Positions 1 through 7,927 of a stretch of 64,000 bases of DNA are shown piece after piece (within the stretch, counting starts at the first letter, position 1; each line of letters opens with the position of its first letter). The DNA is from Fodinibacter sp963695175. GTDB taxonomy: Bacteria; Actinomycetota; Actinomycetes; Actinomycetales; Dermatophilaceae. The DNA lies in contig CAVOGG010000004.1 of assembly GCA_963695175.1 (NCBI GenBank), positions 62,001 through 126,000 of the forward strand, given 5' to 3'. Under the pieces are notes generated by a model, which had not been told where the DNA came from, did not search any database, and saw nothing but the letters and a program-made list of their open reading frames with translations. Both the position numbers and the translations under genes were made by a program.

Positions 1-1571
1 TCGACGACGTGGGCGTCGTGGGTCGCGGTCACGACCGCACCACCGGCCTCCCGGTAGGCCGCGACGAGCCCGACGACCGCCGCCCAGGTGCCGCGGTCCT
101 GGCCGACGGTCGGCTCGTCGGCGAGCAGCACCGGAGGTCCGTGGTGCAGTGCCGCGGCCACCGCGAGCCGCCGCTGCTCGCCCCCCGACAGCTGTCGTGG
201 GTCGGCGGCCTCGAGGTGCCCCAGCCCCAGGGCGAGCAGGAGGGCGCGGGCGCGCTCGGTCGACTCGGCACCTCCGTCGCCCGTGCCGTCCACGGGCTCG
301 ACGGTCCGCGCGGTGGTGAGCACCTCGTCGAGCACGGTGCGGGCGACGATCGTCGAGCTCGACCACTGCGGCACCCAGGCCAGGGTGCGGGCCAGGTCGG
401 GAGCCGACAGCGAGGCGGGCGGCACGGCATCCGGCCGGTCTGCCGGCGGGGCGGCGACCGGGTCCCGGGGCGGCCTCACCTTGACGGCAACGGGATCGGC
501 AGGCTGGAGGAAGCCGGCGAGGGCGTGCAGCACGGTCGACTTGCCCGACCCGCTCGGCCCGACCAGGGCGGTCAGGGTGCCCGGCGCAGCCACCAGGGCA
601 TCGGCCAGCACGGCGACTCTGCGGGTGCGGGCGGTGCCGTCGACCTGCCGGGTGGTCCGGTCGACGACGAAGGGTGCTGCCGCGAGGGATGCCGTGGGCC
701 CGCCCCGGCGTGGCGCCACCAGGGTCGCGTCGACGGACAGTGGCGCTGGCGGCCCGGCACCCGGCACCCAGATGCCCATCGCGAGCAGCCGGGCGCGCTC
801 GCTCGCGAGGGTCTCGCGCACCGGGCCGTCGGCCACGACCCGGCCGTCCGACGACAGCACGACGAGCCGGTCGACGAGGTCGACCCACGGCCCCAGGACG
901 TGCTCGACGACGACGAGCGTCGGCGAGGGGTGGCCGGTGGCCGGCTCCGAGGGGCCCGGACCGACCGCCGGCCGCCTCTCGCCGGGCGTGAGCGCAGCGA
1001 CCGCGTCGCGCACCTCCTGCGCCGACGCCGGGTCGAGCATCGCCGTCGGCTCGTCGAGGAGCACCACAGACGGGTCGAGTGCCAGGGTGCCGGCGAGGGC
1101 CAGCCGCTGGGTCTGCCCGCCCGACAGCGCGGACGTCGGGGTGTCGGGCGGCAGGTCACCGAGGCCGACGGAGGCGAGCGCGGAGGTGACGGCGCCGGCC
1201 ATGTCGGCGCGCGGCATCCGGACGTTCTCCGGGCCGAACGCGACGTCGCGGCCGACCGAGGCCGCGACCACTCCCGCGCCGGGCTCCTGCAGCACCAGCC
1301 CGACCGCGCCGGGTCGGGCTCCGGGCGCGACGCCGTCGACCGACACCCGGCCGGTGAGCTCACCGGCGTCGACCGTCTCGAGCAGCCCGGCGAGGGCGCG
1401 GAGCAGGGTCGACTTGCCCGACCCGGACGGCCCGACGAGGAGCACCCGCTCGCCCGGTCGCAGGGTCAGCGACACGTCGCGCAGCACCGGCTCGCGACGG
1501 CCGAACGGTCGCCAGGTGAGGCCGTCGACCTCGACCCGCCCGCGCGAGGTGGTGGTGGCGGCGTCAGACAG
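1..1571 (-). CDS. ykoD: ECF transporter ATPase, two fused ABC domains (YkoD-like), 3' end outside window
   Basis: Cytoplasmic energising subunit of an energy-coupling-factor importer; with YkoE and a TPP riboswitch upstream the substrate is probably thiamine or its HMP precursor. One frame carries two ATPase halves: Walker A GPSGSGKST at about 1420 and again at about 550, signatures LSGGQTQR (about 1120) and LSGGEQRR (about 185), Walker B VVLLDEPT and VLLADEPT, and a final H-loop THDAH at the window edge. The gene is cut at base 1; a YkoC-type transmembrane subunit would be expected beyond. No ATG or GTG lies in frame before the first Walker A except GTG at 1487, which looks too late. The listed start is a CTG overlapping the ykoE stop, so the start is uncertain. 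Function from context is inference; the fold is clear. Confidence 0.85.
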   Translation of the reverse strand, partial: MSDAATTTSRGRVEVDGLTWRPFGRREPVLRDVSLTLRPGERVLLVGPSGSGKSTLLRALAGLLETVDAGELTGRVSVDGVAPGARPGAVGLVLQEPGAGVVAASVGRDVAFGPENVRMPRADMAGAVTSALASVGLGDLPPDTPTSALSGGQTQRLALAGTLALDPSVVLLDEPTAMLDPASAQEVRDAVAALTPGERRPAVGPGPSEPATGHPSPTLVVVEHVLGPWVDLVDRLVVLSSDGRVVADGPVRETLASERARLLAMGIWVPGAGPPAPLSVDATLVAPRRGGPTASLAAAPFVVDRTTRQVDGTARTRRVAVLADALVAAPGTLTALVGPSGSGKSTVLHALAGFLQPADPVAVKVRPPRDPVAAPPADRPDAVPPASLSAPDLARTLAWVPQWSSSTIVARTVLDEVLTTARTVEPVDGTGDGGAESTERARALLLALGLGHLEAADPRQLSGGEQRRLAVAAALHHGPPVLLADEPTVGQDRGTWAAVVGLVAAYREAGGAVVTATHDAHVV

Positions 1572-2262
1572 CGTGCTGCTCCCGGTGCTCCTGGCCGGCG
1601 GGGAACGCCGACAGCGCGCCCGCCCGGGCCAGGGCTCGCACCAGGAGCCAGCCGACGAGCCCGGCGAGCACCGCCCCGGAGACGGCCATCGCGCCGAGGT
1701 AGACCAGCTTGTCGCGCAGCACCCACTCGGCGTACCAGCCACCACCGTTCGCGAGCACCGACAGGACCGGTACGTCGGCCCACGAGGCGGGGAACTTCAC
1801 GACCTCGAACGCCCACTCCAGCGGCGCCGACAGCACGCCGGCGAGGGCCGCCGCGACCGCACCGAAGGCCGAGTAGCCCAGGATCGCGAACGCCAGCTCG
1901 GCGCCCAGGCCCTGCAGGATGCCGGACACGAGCACCGTCGCCCCCCACTCGGTGCCGGGGAGCATCGAGACCAGGGCGGCCACGACCTCGCAGAACAGGG
2001 CCGCGCCCGGGCGGCGCACGACGAGCCCGCCGATGACGCCGGCGAGGAACCACGGCCCGACGAACAGCCCCATCAGCGGGGCGTAGCCGATCTTCAGGGC
2101 GGTGACCGGGCCGTTGTAGAACACGCCCCAGCCCCAGAACGCGACGCCGAGGGCGGCGCCGAGGAAGGCGATGGTGAGGATGTCGACCGTGCGCCAGCCC
2201 ATCAGCGGGCGGGTCGCGGTGATGGAGCGCCGGGTCGGCGCCTCCGTGAGCTGTGTGGCCAT
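1564..2262 (-). CDS. ykoE: YkoE, thiamine-type ECF substrate-binding membrane protein
   Basis: Predicted S-component of the YkoEDC thiamine/HMP ECF importer, 232 aa, in the cytoplasmic membrane. Hydrophobic segments run from about residue 25 to the C-terminus, and the motif FWGWGVFYNGP typical of the family lies near residue 45. The ATG at 2262 is chosen because GGGAG sits 7 nt upstream on the minus strand; the frame is open further upstream but that part lies in the riboswitch leader. The stop overlaps the putative start of the ATPase, suggesting translational coupling. Regulation by the TPP riboswitch immediately upstream fixes the vitamin-B1 assignment better than the protein alone would. 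Confidence 0.88.
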   Translation of the reverse strand: MATQLTEAPTRRSITATRPLMGWRTVDILTIAFLGAALGVAFWGWGVFYNGPVTALKIGYAPLMGLFVGPWFLAGVIGGLVVRRPGAALFCEVVAALVSMLPGTEWGATVLVSGILQGLGAELAFAILGYSAFGAVAAALAGVLSAPLEWAFEVVKFPASWADVPVLSVLANGGGWYAEWVLRDKLVYLGAMAVSGAVLAGLVGWLLVRALARAGALSAFPAGQEHREQHAV

Positions 2263-2357
2263 GTGCTTCTCCCGAGGTTTGCGATGTGGACCTCGGGGAG
2301 GTGCGACACCCGGTACCTCGCGGCCGTGGCGAACGCGGGTGTGCCGGACACGCACCT

Positions 2358-2455
2358 GAGATTCCCGACTCCCTTCGCCGGTGCTAACCGGATCAGGTTC
2401 GAGGGTCTGCGGCGAACCGCACTCTCAGCGCTTTGGGGGCGCTCCCCTGTCGTTG
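2358..2455 (-). promoter_or_regulatory. TPP (THI-element) riboswitch
   Basis: Read on the minus strand, the conserved blocks appear in order: GGGGAGC...CTGAGAG (pyrimidine-sensor side), ACCCTCGAACCTGATCCGGTTAGCACCGGCGAAGGGA (here split: ACCCTCGAACCTGATC, CCGGTTAGCACCGG, CGAAGGGAGTCGGGAAT). These match the TPP aptamer core CUGAGA, ACCUGAUC and GAAGGGA. It precedes ykoE by about 95 nt, so thiamine pyrophosphate should repress the transporter operon. No clear intrinsic terminator is seen between aptamer and ATG, so control is probably at translation initiation. Confidence 0.95.
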
Positions 2456-2482
2456 GACGTCACCACCATAGACCCCCGGGAC

Positions 2483-2488
2483 TAGAGT
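2483..2488 (+). promoter_or_regulatory. candidate -10 box (TAGAGT) for the DUF4235 gene
   Basis: TAGAGT fits the actinobacterial TANNNT -10 pattern and lies 60 nt before the ATG at 2549. It is on the strand opposite to the riboswitch and about 28 nt past it, so the two transcription units diverge from this gap. Confidence 0.4.
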
Positions 2489-2548
2489 GGATCTCGACCC
2501 GTCGGACGTCCTTTCGTCCGGCCCTACGGAGCACCGGGAAGGACCACC

Positions 2549-2830
2549 ATGGCGATGGGCAAGGTCGCGTGGAAGATCATGGGCACCGGGGGTGCCATCC
2601 TCGCGGGAGTCGTCGCCACGAAGGTCATCGACGCGATCTGGGCGCGGGCGGGGCAGGACGAGATCAACCCGAAGAACCCGCACGCACCGCTGGCCAAGGC
2701 GGTCGTGTACGCCGCGATCACCGGCCTGGCCGTGGGCGCCGCGAGAACCATCGCGACCCGCCGGGCGGCGGCGTTCTACGAGAAGTCGTCCGGGCACCTG
2801 CCGTCCGAGGTACGCGACGACCCCGTCTGA
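2549..2830 (+). CDS. DUF4235 small membrane protein
   Basis: A 93-aa protein of the DUF4235 family, common and uncharacterised in Actinobacteria. Two hydrophobic helices are visible: residues about 10-28 (MGTGGAILAGVVATKVID) and about 48-65 (AVVYAAITGLAVGAARTIA), joined by a polar loop containing the family-typical DEINPKNP. The basic RRAAAFYEKSSG tail suggests a cytoplasmic C-terminus. GAAGGA lies 6 nt before the ATG. It stands alone between divergent ykoE and convergent hutI; no function can be assigned. Confidence 0.8.
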   Translation: MAMGKVAWKIMGTGGAILAGVVATKVIDAIWARAGQDEINPKNPHAPLAKAVVYAAITGLAVGAARTIATRRAAAFYEKSSGHLPSEVRDDPV

Positions 2831-2833
2831 CCC

Positions 2834-4075
2834 CTAGTCCCGACCGAGGTCGAGGGCGCGGGCCAGCGGCATCCCGGGCCGGTAGGCCAGGTGCTCGTAC
2901 GACGGCGCCTCGAGCACGGCCAGGTCGGCCCGCGACCCGACGGCCACCCGCCCCACGTCGCCGCGACGCAGGGCTCGGGCGCCGCCCACCGTGGCCGCCA
3001 CGAGTGCCTCGGCCGCCGTCAGCCGCATCTCCCGCACCGCCAGGGCGATGACGAACGGCATGGATGCCGTGTTGCAGGTACCGGGGTTGCAGTCGGTCGC
3101 CAGCGCGAGGTCGACGCCGGCGTCGAGGAGGCGGCGGGCGTCCGGGTAGGGCGAGCGGGTCGAGAACTCCACTCCCGGGAGCAGGGTGGCCACGGTGCTG
3201 CCGGCTGCACCCACGAGCGCGTCGATGTCGGCAGAGGTGAGGAACGTGCAGTGGTCGACGCTGGCGGCCTCGAGCTCGACCGCGAGCCGCACGCCCGGCC
3301 CGGCCGAGAGCTGGTTGCCGTGCACCCGCAGGCCGAGCCCGGCATCCCGCCCGGCCGTCAGCACGCGCCGCGCCTCGTCCTCGGTGAACGCGTGCGGCGA
3401 GGCCGGCTCGCAGAAGACGTCGACCCAGCGGGCGAACGGCGCACAGGCCGCCAGCATCGGCCCGCAGACGAGGTCGAGGTAGGCGCCGCGGTCGTCGCGG
3501 GCCTCGGGCGGCACGACGTGGGCGCCGAGGAAGGTCGTCTCGTCGGTGACCTCGCTCGCCAGGCGCAGTGAGCGCACCTCGTCGTCGACGGTCAGCCCGT
3601 AGCCGCTCTTGACCTCGACGGTCGTCGTGCCGAGCGCGCGCATCTCGGCGACCCGGGCCCGCAGCAGCGCGCGCAGGTCGTCGTCGGTGGCCGCCCGGGT
3701 GGCTGCCACCGAGACGCCGATGCCGCCACCGTCGTAGGGGACGCCCGCCATCCGCGCCGTGAACTCGGCGGCCCGGTCGCCGGCGTAGACGAGGTGGCTG
3801 TGGCTGTCGACGAACCCGGGCACCACCGCGCGCCCACCGACGTCGATGACACGGTCGGCCGCAGGTGCGGCGACGGCGGGCCCGACCCAGGCGACCAGAC
3901 CGTCGGCCACGACGACCGCGGCGTCGCGGACGATGCCGAGCCGGTCGGCGGCCGGCGTCGTCCGGTCGTCGGTCGAGGTCGCGCCGTCGGGCCCCGCACA
4001 GGTCACCAGCTCCCCGATGCCGGTGACCAGAACCGCGCCGGATGCCGTTGTGCCGCTTCCGATCTCGGCCGTCAC
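2834..4075 (-). CDS. hutI: Imidazolonepropionase
   Basis: Third step of histidine degradation: hydrolyses 4-imidazolone-5-propionate to N-formimidoyl-L-glutamate in the cytosol. The 413-aa protein is an amidohydrolase-superfamily barrel with metal-ligand motif DSHSHLVYAGDR near residue 70, HVVPPEA, HGNQLSAG and ATDCNPGT. The GTG at 4075 is chosen because it overlaps the stop of hutF (GTGA), giving a protein that begins just before the N-terminal beta domain; the upstream open stretch is hutF read out of frame. Last gene of the amidohydrolase-hutF-hutI operon. Confidence 0.93.
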   Translation of the reverse strand: MTAEIGSGTTASGAVLVTGIGELVTCAGPDGATSTDDRTTPAADRLGIVRDAAVVVADGLVAWVGPAVAAPAADRVIDVGGRAVVPGFVDSHSHLVYAGDRAAEFTARMAGVPYDGGGIGVSVAATRAATDDDLRALLRARVAEMRALGTTTVEVKSGYGLTVDDEVRSLRLASEVTDETTFLGAHVVPPEARDDRGAYLDLVCGPMLAACAPFARWVDVFCEPASPHAFTEDEARRVLTAGRDAGLGLRVHGNQLSAGPGVRLAVELEAASVDHCTFLTSADIDALVGAAGSTVATLLPGVEFSTRSPYPDARRLLDAGVDLALATDCNPGTCNTASMPFVIALAVREMRLTAAEALVAATVGGARALRRGDVGRVAVGSRADLAVLEAPSYEHLAYRPGMPLARALDLGRD

Positions 4076-5396
4076 CTGCGCACCGCCGAGATCGCGTCGG
4101 TGAGCAGCCGCCCGACGTCGCCGGCGCGGTGCCTGCCGTCGCGCACCACCTGTTCGCCCCGACGACGACGTCGGTGACGTCGGCCGAGGTCGCCGCGTAG
4201 AGCACGCCACCGGCACCCGCGCCGGCCGTGCGGGGGCTGTCGAGCCGCACGGCCACGAGGTCGGCCACGTGACCGCTCGCGATCACGCCGCCGTCGTCCC
4301 AGCCGAGCGAGCGGTAGCCGTTGAGCGCGGCCATGCCGAGCAGGTCGGCACCCGCGAATCGACCCCGCTCCAGGCTCTCGAGCCGCTCGTGCATCTCGAC
4401 GCCGCGCACCTCCTCGAAGGGGTCGATGACGGCGTGCTGGTCGGAACCCAGGGAGAGGCGCACCCCGGCGTCGAAGAGCCGGCGGGCCGGGCCGATGCCG
4501 TCGGCGAGGTCGCGCTCGGTGGTCGGGCAGAAGCAGGCCGTCGACCTCGCCTCCCCCAGCAGCTCGATGTCCTTGTCGGACAGGTGAGTTGCGTGCACCG
4601 CAGTCGTCCGCGACGTGAGCAGACCTTCGCCCGCGAGCAGCTCGGTCGGCGAGCAGCCGTAGAAGCCCTCGCAGGCGAGGTTCTCGCCAGGCTGCTCCGA
4701 CAGGTGCACGTGCAGCGGCCGGTCGTCGCGGCTCGCGACCTCGCCCACCAGAGCGAGGTCGTCGCACGGCACGGCACGCACCGAGTGCACGGCCGCGCCG
4801 ATCCGCACGGTCTCGTCGTCGGACAGGCGGGCCACCCGCTCGGCCCACGCCTCGGCCGTTCCGTCGGAGAACCGCTCCTGCACCTCGTCCAGGGGGACGT
4901 GGCCGCTCGCGAAGAGCCCGCCGGCGAGGTAGCAGGTGTCGAGCAGCGTGATCCGGATGCCGACCTCGCGCGCCGCGCTGACCAACGCCTTACCCATGAC
5001 GTTCGGGTCGTCGTAGCGCCGACCGCCGGCCGCGTGGTGCACGTAGTGGAACTCGCCCACGGCCGTGTACCCGGCGAGCAGCATCTCGGCGAAGACCGCC
5101 TTGGCGAGCGCGTGGTAGGTCTCCGGGTCGAGGCGGTGGGTCACGGCATACATCGCGTCGCGCCACGTCCAGAAGTTGCCGCCGTCATCGTGGGTGCGAC
5201 CGCGCAGGGCCCGGTGGAACACGTGGCTGTGGCCGTTGGCGAGGCCTGGCAGGACCACGCCGGCGAGCCTGGTGTCGCCGGGCTCGGCCGGCTGCTCGTG
5301 GCGCACGTCGATGATCCGGCCACGGTCGGTGACGACCCGCACCGAGCGCCGTACACCACCGGGGAGCATCGCGTGCTCGCACCAGAACGTGGTCAT
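4072..5396 (-). CDS. hutF: Formimidoylglutamate deiminase; frame broken near the C-terminus as sequenced
   Basis: Converts N-formimidoyl-L-glutamate to N-formyl-L-glutamate and ammonia, the branch used when hutG-type formylglutamate cleavage follows. Amidohydrolase motifs in order: GLANGHSHVFHR (metal HxH), VHLSEQPGE, HATHLSD and GSDQHAVID. The ATG at 5396 overlaps the upstream stop. About 28 codons before the expected end the frame slips: GANR is followed by nonsense in frame 1, while the next frame reads VVRDGRHRAGDVGRLL and ends in a TGA overlapping the hutI GTG. One extra G at about 4149-4150 restores a 441-aa protein. All catalytic motifs lie before the break. Confidence 0.88.
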
Positions 5397-6634
5397 GCAC
5401 CAGCCCCGGCGAGGTCGGTGACGACGTCGGCGAGGGCCGCGATGCCGTCGAGGCAGTCGTCGGCCGAGGCCCACTCGTCGGGCGAGTGCGACACCCCCGT
5501 GGGGTTGCGCACGAAGAGCATGGCGCTGCGGATGCCGTCGTTGGCGAGGATGCCGGCGTCGTGGCCCGCGCCGGTGCCGATCACCGGCAGGCCGTCCAGC
5601 CGGGTGGCGATGCGGCGCACGAGTGCGGGGTCGAAGTCGGTGGTGGGGGTCCAGGACTCCTGGGTGAGCAGGCCGTCGAAGTCGGAGACGACGTCGCGGA
5701 CCTCGGAGACGACGCGCAGCACGGCATCGGCGTCGGAGCCGCGCGCGTCGAGCCACCCGGTGGCGCGGCTCGCGATGGCGTTCACCCCACCGGGCTGGAC
5801 GTGCACCTTGCCGACGGTCGCGACGCAGCCCTGCGTCTCGGCGGCGCGGCGGGCCGCGATGATCAGGGCGGCCAGACCCAGCATGGCGTCCTCGCGCTCA
5901 GCCAGCGCGGTCGTGCCGGCGTGGTTGGCCTCGCCGGGCACGTCGACCCGCCAGCGGCCGTGCGGCCAGATGTCGCTGCCGACACCGACGGAGTGGCCGA
6001 GGTCGACGAGGTGTCGCCCCTGCTCCACGTGCAGCTCGACGAACGCGCCGATCCGGGCGAGCGTCTCGTCGTCGCGGCCGAGGATGGCCGGGTCGCGACC
6101 GGCGCGGCGCATCGCCTCGGCCATCGTCACGCCCTCGTTGTCGGTGAGCCCGCGGGCCCGGTCGGCCCCGAGGGCGCCGGTGATGACGCGTGACCCTGCG
6201 CAGGCGACGCCGAACCTGGCGCCCTCCTCGTCGGCGAAGTTCACGATCCCCACCGGGCGGGACGGGGCGAAGCCGTCGTGCCGCAGCTGGTCGACCGCCG
6301 CGAGGGCACCGACGACTCCGAGCGGGCCGTCGAAGGCGCCACCATCGGGAACCGAGTCCAGGTGCGAGCCGATGACGACGCCGGGGTCCCCGGCGGCCAC
6401 CGCGGCATCGGGGTCACCCCACCAGGCCCACTGGTTGCCCATCCGGTCGGTGGTCAGGTCGAGCCCGCGGTCAGCACACTCGCCGGCGAACCACTCGCGC
6501 AGGTCGTGGTCCTCGCGGGTCCAGGCGAACCGGTGGTACCCGCCGGTCTCGCCGTCGACGCCGAGGGCCTCGAGGTCGTGCCACATCCGTCGGAACCCCG
6601 AAGCGGCCCCGCCGTGGAGTGGCGTCGTGGACAT
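5393..6634 (-). CDS. M20-family amidohydrolase (annotated class: allantoate amidohydrolase), probable HutG stand-in
   Basis: A 413-aa zinc amidase of the allantoate / N-carbamoyl-amino-acid hydrolase group. Metal and active-site motifs are visible: GSHLDSVPDGGAFDGPLG (His, bridging Asp), NFADEEGARFG (Glu pair), ELHVEQG and GHDAG near the C-terminus, with the dimerisation domain between. It is first in an operon with hutF and hutI (4-nt overlaps). HutF yields N-formyl-glutamate and no classic HutG gene is in the locus, so the likely role is N-formylglutamate deformylation. That role is inference; true allantoate hydrolysis remains possible, though no other ureide genes are nearby. Confidence 0.82.
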   Translation of the reverse strand: MSTTPLHGGAASGFRRMWHDLEALGVDGETGGYHRFAWTREDHDLREWFAGECADRGLDLTTDRMGNQWAWWGDPDAAVAAGDPGVVIGSHLDSVPDGGAFDGPLGVVGALAAVDQLRHDGFAPSRPVGIVNFADEEGARFGVACAGSRVITGALGADRARGLTDNEGVTMAEAMRRAGRDPAILGRDDETLARIGAFVELHVEQGRHLVDLGHSVGVGSDIWPHGRWRVDVPGEANHAGTTALAEREDAMLGLAALIIAARRAAETQGCVATVGKVHVQPGGVNAIASRATGWLDARGSDADAVLRVVSEVRDVVSDFDGLLTQESWTPTTDFDPALVRRIATRLDGLPVIGTGAGHDAGILANDGIRSAMLFVRNPTGVSHSPDEWASADDCLDGIAALADVVTDLAGAGA

Positions 6635-6731
6635 GGGTCCATTTGACCGTGCCGACAGGGCGGAATGGGTCGCACGTACGAGGTGATTGTCTCGATGCCC
6701 AGACGTTGGACACCGGCCCTACGCTGAGGCG

Positions 6732-7205
6732 ATGACCGCGAGTGGTGAGGAACGCGCCACGGGCGCGCTGACGGCATCCGGCATCGCGTACACCGTGACC
6801 CGGCACGGGCGGGTGGGCTCGCTCGCCGAGGCGGCGGCCGCCCGCGGGGTCGAGCCGCGCGACATCGTCAAGACCCTGGTGGTGCGCCGCTCGGAGGACG
6901 ACTTCCTGTTCGTGCTCGTGCCCGGCGACCGCGAGATCTCGTGGCCCAAGCTGCGCGCGCACCTCGGGGTCAACCGGGTGTCGATGCCGGATGCCGCGAC
7001 GGCGCTGGAGGTCACCGGCTACGAGCGGGGCACGATCACGCCGTTCGGGTCGAGCACGGCGTGGCCGGTCGTGGCCGACGCGACGATCACCGGGCGCACG
7101 GTGTCGATGGGCGCCGGGGCGCACGGGGTGGCCGCGACGGTGGCGGCCGACGACCTGGTGCGTGCCCTGGGCGCCGACGTCGCCGACGTCACCGAGCCCG
7201 CCTGA
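6732..7205 (+). CDS. YbaK/EbsC-type aminoacyl-tRNA deacylase
   Basis: A 157-aa single-domain editing protein that hydrolyses mischarged aminoacyl-tRNA (Cys-tRNA(Pro) in YbaK itself). Visible family features are the early Lys of IVKTLVV, FLFVLVPGDREI, GYERGTITPFG and the closing VSMGAGAHG. Length fits the family. The ATG at 6732 is preferred over an upstream start because TACGCT lies exactly 6 nt before it, a leaderless-promoter arrangement. It overlaps nothing and sits opposite to the hut genes, followed 1 nt later by the hydrolase GTG. Specificity cannot be read from the sequence. Confidence 0.82.
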   Translation: MTASGEERATGALTASGIAYTVTRHGRVGSLAEAAAARGVEPRDIVKTLVVRRSEDDFLFVLVPGDREISWPKLRAHLGVNRVSMPDAATALEVTGYERGTITPFGSSTAWPVVADATITGRTVSMGAGAHGVAATVAADDLVRALGADVADVTEPA

Positions 7206-7206
7206 C

Positions 7207-7894
7207 GTGGCCGCACGTCGCCCGGTCGACCTCAGTGGCCTGGTGCTGTCCGTCGTCGAGTGGCGCCGGCCGTCGCCGGTGGCGCCCCCGGTGCGTGCTG
7301 CTGCCCGGCACCGGGCTCACGGCGCGGTCGTGGGACGCGGTCGCGGCATCCCTGTCGGCGACCCGCACCGTGCTCGCCGTCGACCTGCGCGGGCACGGGC
7401 AGAGCGGGTGGCCGGGCGAGTACTCGATCGCCCTGATGGCGCAGGACGTCGGCCAGCTGCTCGAGCGGCTCGACGAGCCGGCGGTCGACCTCGTCGGCCA
7501 CTCGCTCGGCGGGCTGGTCGCGCTGCGCGTGGCCGCCGCCCACCCGCACCGGGTGCGCCGGCTCGTGCTCGAGGACGTCGGGATGCCGCACCCGCGGCGG
7601 CCGGACCCGCCGACCCGCCCGGACGGCGAGCTCGGGTTCGACTGGCGGGTCGTGGAGCAGGTGCGCCCGGAGATCGACGACCCCGACCCGGCGTGGCCCG
7701 AGGTGGCGTGGTCGGTGGCCGCGCCGACGCTCGTGGTCGCGGGCGGCCCGCGCAGCTTCGTCGCGGCCGAGCACGTCGCCGAGCTCGTGGCGGCCCTGCC
7801 GCACGGGCGCTCGGTGACCCTCGACACCGGCCACGAGGTGCACGAGGCCGACCCGGACGGCTTCACCCGCGAGCTGCACACCTTCCTCGGGTGA
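7207..7894 (+). CDS. Alpha/beta hydrolase; frame broken near the N-terminus as sequenced
   Basis: Cytosolic alpha/beta-hydrolase-fold enzyme, 228 aa if the frame is repaired. Nucleophile elbow GHSLGG with catalytic Ser, oxyanion-region LLPGTGLTARSW, DLRGHGQSG, and the terminal catalytic His in DTGHEVHEADP are present. The GTG at 7207 starts 1 nt after the YbaK stop and reads DLSGLVLSVVEWRRPSPVAP, but the rest of the protein is in another frame. Removing one C from the C5 run at 7285-7289 joins them as VAPRCVLLPGTG. Substrate is unknown. The two plus-strand genes split the hut genes into two minus-strand blocks. Confidence 0.75.
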
Positions 7895-7927
7895 GTAGCC
7901 GGGTTCTACTTCGAGGGGGGTTGGGGG

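Noticed and set aside
9..2036. A 675-codon open frame on the plus strand over the ECF transporter genes
   Set aside because: It is antisense to the ATPase and ykoE, its product is Arg/Gly/Pro-rich without domains, and stretches such as DLPDP-DGPTR are the reverse reading of a Walker A. High G+C keeps antisense frames open.
2718..5756. A 1012-codon minus-strand open frame covering hutF and hutI
   Set aside because: It is hutF read through its frame break into an out-of-frame hutI; only residues from the ATG at 5396 to about 4158 are meaningful.
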